Assembly (NCBI RefSeq): GCF_964204865.1
Contig: NC_135254.1
Coordinates: 1,927,001 to 1,991,000, forward strand
Reading direction: 5' to 3'
Length of the DNA stretch: 64,000 bases
From: Styela clava
Lineage: Eukaryota; Chordata; Ascidiacea; Stolidobranchia; Styelidae
Shown here piece by piece: positions 61,969-64,000 of the stretch (the first letter of the stretch is position 1; every line of letters begins with the position of its first letter). The notes beneath the pieces are model-generated. The model was not told the origin of the DNA, searched no databases, and worked only from the letters and a program-made list of their open reading frames with translations. The position numbers were made by a program, and so were the translations under genes.

Positions 61969-63740
61969 TTATTTTTCGCCGTCTTTGATTGTGGGCGTGT
62001 CACTCATTTCTCCCTCATCCGTGTCAACTTTTCTCTCTTCTTCCGAACGATTTTCTCTCTCACTTTCGGATGACGTAACAATGTCGATGTTTTCCTAAAA
62101 GCAAACGATTCACAAGAGTAATATAGTGTGTGGAGTCACAGAAAATGAGTATCCTGATCAAAACCCGACTTAGATTTGACTCCGGATCTGGATAGGCCAA
62201 AATCGACTCCGAGCACTTAATTGAAACGAATCCATTCCTCATTCGCAAATAACAAAATCTGGTTGACGATAACTTCGCAAGTTTAAGCCGGTCCGCGACT
62301 TCGGAGAATATAACGTCTGACACCAATAGCGGCCAAAAGTTTAGAATTCTTCCATCAGTGGTTTGAAAAACTAGGCGAACCACGCCCTTTCGTCCGGTTA
62401 CCAGTCCATGTCGGGTATGGGATTTATGGCCAGCTATTCATTTTCACATATGCATGGACTTGATGGCGGGCGAAGGCGTAGCCAACCAGTGGTTACGTGA
62501 CCACCGTACAGTAGTAAGGATTCCAGCAATCTTCTCGCACATAAATATCTCCCACGAGATTTGAACCGGCAAACCCACGTAGGGTAATTAGAGGTGCTAA
62601 TGCAATCGCATTTCTTAGCACAGCGGTTCCAAACTTTTTTTCGTTTAATGCCCTCCCCCTCGAGGCGTCGAGGGTACTCCCGAAGTATGTGAACCAAGAC
62701 GGCGGACACCGGAACGTAGTATGTGTACCAGATTAGGCAATAATTTTATTACAATTTTCTTTATTTTAGTTCTATTAGGAGTTCGGGCACTAGCCAAGTG
62801 ACTCCCGTAGTATTCGTACCTGAAATTATGGCCCAACCTAACCTGGTACACATACTACGTTCGGGTGTCCGCCATCTCGGTTCACATACTTCGGGAGAAG
62901 AAAAATCTATGCTGAGTTTCAATTGCACTCATTTTCCTCTGGTAGTAAAGGATATTAAAAAATAGCAACACATGAAAACTCAACTGCCATCCAATTACCT
63001 CCGGGGGTGCGCGAACCCCAGGTTGAGAACACTAGTATGTGCTAACCGCCATGCAAGAATGAAGTTTCACATACCTGTCTCACGAATCCAATGTCTCCCC
63101 TTTTCGGTGGTTTCCAAGCAGTGATCCTCCATAGTCTGCAGCCAACGATTTCTGCGCTTGAGTCTCGAACTCTGATTGGCTCAGACGCTATGTTCAAGGA
63201 CTCCACGTGAATCTGAAATGAAAATGTAGGATTTTTTTAGGTGAGTGAACACGTACCACTTCTTCTTTGCAAAACTTTACAATTTTATATTCCGTGGGTA
63301 TCAAACCTTGTCTAAGGTTTTTTCGTTCTCCTGAAATTTTATTTAGTTTTAATTTATTTGTTTTTAGCAATTAGTTTATTGTTATGCTGATTATGGAGTC
63401 GAAATAAACCTATACTTATCAGATTTTGACCTATTTACTAGGGACATGCCTTCTTGCCAGTATTCCCTCCAAACTAGGAGCCACGGAACATCTATAATTA
63501 AAGCGATGTTAAGTTATCCAATTCGGAGTAACAATTTATCACTGAAATCGCAATCGGGCGCAAGCGACATTCCTCTCCAAGAACGACAAAACGTCCCCCT
63601 GAACAGTAAATATGTACGTACTTTGACATGTTTCTCTCCCGGCATAACAAGCAACACAATCTCGTCTTCCTGTGCCTGCCTTTCCAATGTGCGCAGTTCT
63701 CTGACTTCCCCGCAAACAAACATGTAGCAATAGTCACAAC
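61969..63740 (-). CDS. Unrecognised gene, last three coding exons (5' part beyond the window)
   Basis: Three exons fit in phase: 63622-63740 (119 nt, entering with two bases of a split codon), 63075-63212 (138 nt, 46 codons) and 61969-62094 (126 nt, 41 codons plus TAA). Acceptors have good pyrimidine tracts (a long T run before 63740; TTTGCTTTTAG before 62094). Donors are GTACGT and GTATGT. The first exon encodes CDYCYMFVCGEVRELRTLE, then VLLVMPGEKHVK. The second starts IHVESLNIAS and contains GCRLWRITAWKPPKRGD. The last is a 41-residue acidic tail rich in Glu and Ser. I do not recognise the family. It is called a gene because three independent exons keep phase, the codons look coding-like, and the last ends cleanly at a stop. 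The last intron carries a SINE and a MITE. A possible AATAAA lies at 61685-61690 (minus). It is convergent with IFT43. Confidence 0.68.
62374..62620 (-). mobile_element. Degraded SINE in the last intron of the right-edge gene
   Basis: GGCGAACCACGCCCTTTCGT, GTCCATGTCGGGTATGGGAT, CGTAGCCAACCAGTGGTTAC and a decayed B-box region (GAGATTTGAACCGGC) identify the tRNA-derived SINE. Confidence 0.72.
62673..62901. mobile_element. 229-bp inverted-repeat MITE in the same intron
   Basis: Starts GGTACTCCCGAAGTATGTGA; its right arm includes CATCTCGGTTCACATACTTC. Same family as 38214-38443 and 59203-59432. A target duplication is not clear. It may be nested in a further element opening with CAGCGGTTCC at 62621. 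Confidence 0.78.
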
Positions 63741-63792
63741 CTGGATAAAACGATAAAAAAAAAAAAAAATTTACGAGGCCAGTGGTTTAAAA

Positions 63793-64000
63793 CAATGGTG
63801 TGCAACCTGTGACCCGCGAGCCAAGGGCGGCGTTCAAGGAAAATTTATGCGCCCGCGGGGAAGGGCCAATTTTGAATGATGTGTGGCCCACAGTACCTGA
63901 GTCCAATTTATATATGCCAATGACTTTACAACGTCCCACGGCGTAAAAACTCGGACCCATCTATTTTTCCCAAGTAAAGCCATGCCATGCACGGTTTTGA
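63793..64000. mobile_element. Left end of a hAT element running off the window
   Basis: CAATGGTGTGCAACCTGTGA followed by GACCCGCGAGCC and GCGCCCGCGGGG resembles the left ends at 9536 and 27041. The preceding 8 bases, GTTTAAAA (63785-63792), should recur beyond the right end. Confidence 0.65.

Noticed and set aside
62060-62383. 107-codon minus-strand frame as a gene
   Set aside because: It reads through the acceptor at 62095 and overlaps the real last exon in another frame; no family recognised.
62434-62851. Minus-strand frames of 68-91 codons in the last intron of the right-edge gene
   Set aside because: They translate the SINE and MITE inserted there; similar frames occur in the other copies of these repeats.

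Overview
This window is animal nuclear DNA. It is AT-rich, with short multi-exon genes, GT-AG introns and many transposons. One gene encodes an intraflagellar transport protein (IFT43), so the host makes cilia. The secreted C-type-lectin gene cluster, Buster-type hAT elements, a tRNA-derived SINE and small introns suit a marine invertebrate such as an ascidian. That placement is inference; no marker here fixes the species.

Left part (1-38.9 kb): a minus-strand array of four paralogous secreted C-type-lectin-domain (CTLD) genes at 2503-4498, 19959-22080, 27648-29544 and 36579-38878. All share six exons with the same intron phases. Copies 1, 3 and 4 read as intact (204, 202 and 204 residues). 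Copy 2 has a one-base deletion and an in-frame stop in exon 5. The genes sit in segmentally duplicated DNA that also carries six copies of a promoter-like module (CRE, ETS, RUNX and TATA motifs within about 31 bp). Transposons have entered single copies of the duplicated blocks, and the uninterrupted paralogues serve as empty-site controls. The largest is a 9.5-kb hAT element (9536-19049, target duplication GTTTAGAT). Its transposase gene is split by a 7.3-kb second element holding inverted LINE/SINE arms and a YqaJ-type nuclease fragment.

Middle (40.46-50.14 kb): about 48 monomers of a 195-bp satellite in two opposed arrays around a spacer of about 200 bp. A three-monomer higher-order repeat (584 bp) is seen in the plus arm and a six-monomer one (1170 bp) in the inverted arm. 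Next comes a 72-bp minisatellite (51.0-53.68 kb) interrupted by two hAT elements inserted at the same position of the repeat unit.

Right part (53.8-64 kb): a complete tRNA-derived SINE, the two-exon IFT43 gene on the plus strand, a field of small MITEs (including a 230-bp inverted-repeat family), and the last three coding exons of an unrecognised minus-strand gene that continues past the right edge. That gene was found from splice signals and phase, not from a long ORF.

Most long ORFs here are transposon or satellite translations, not genes. Coordinates of spliced genes run from start codon to stop codon and include introns.
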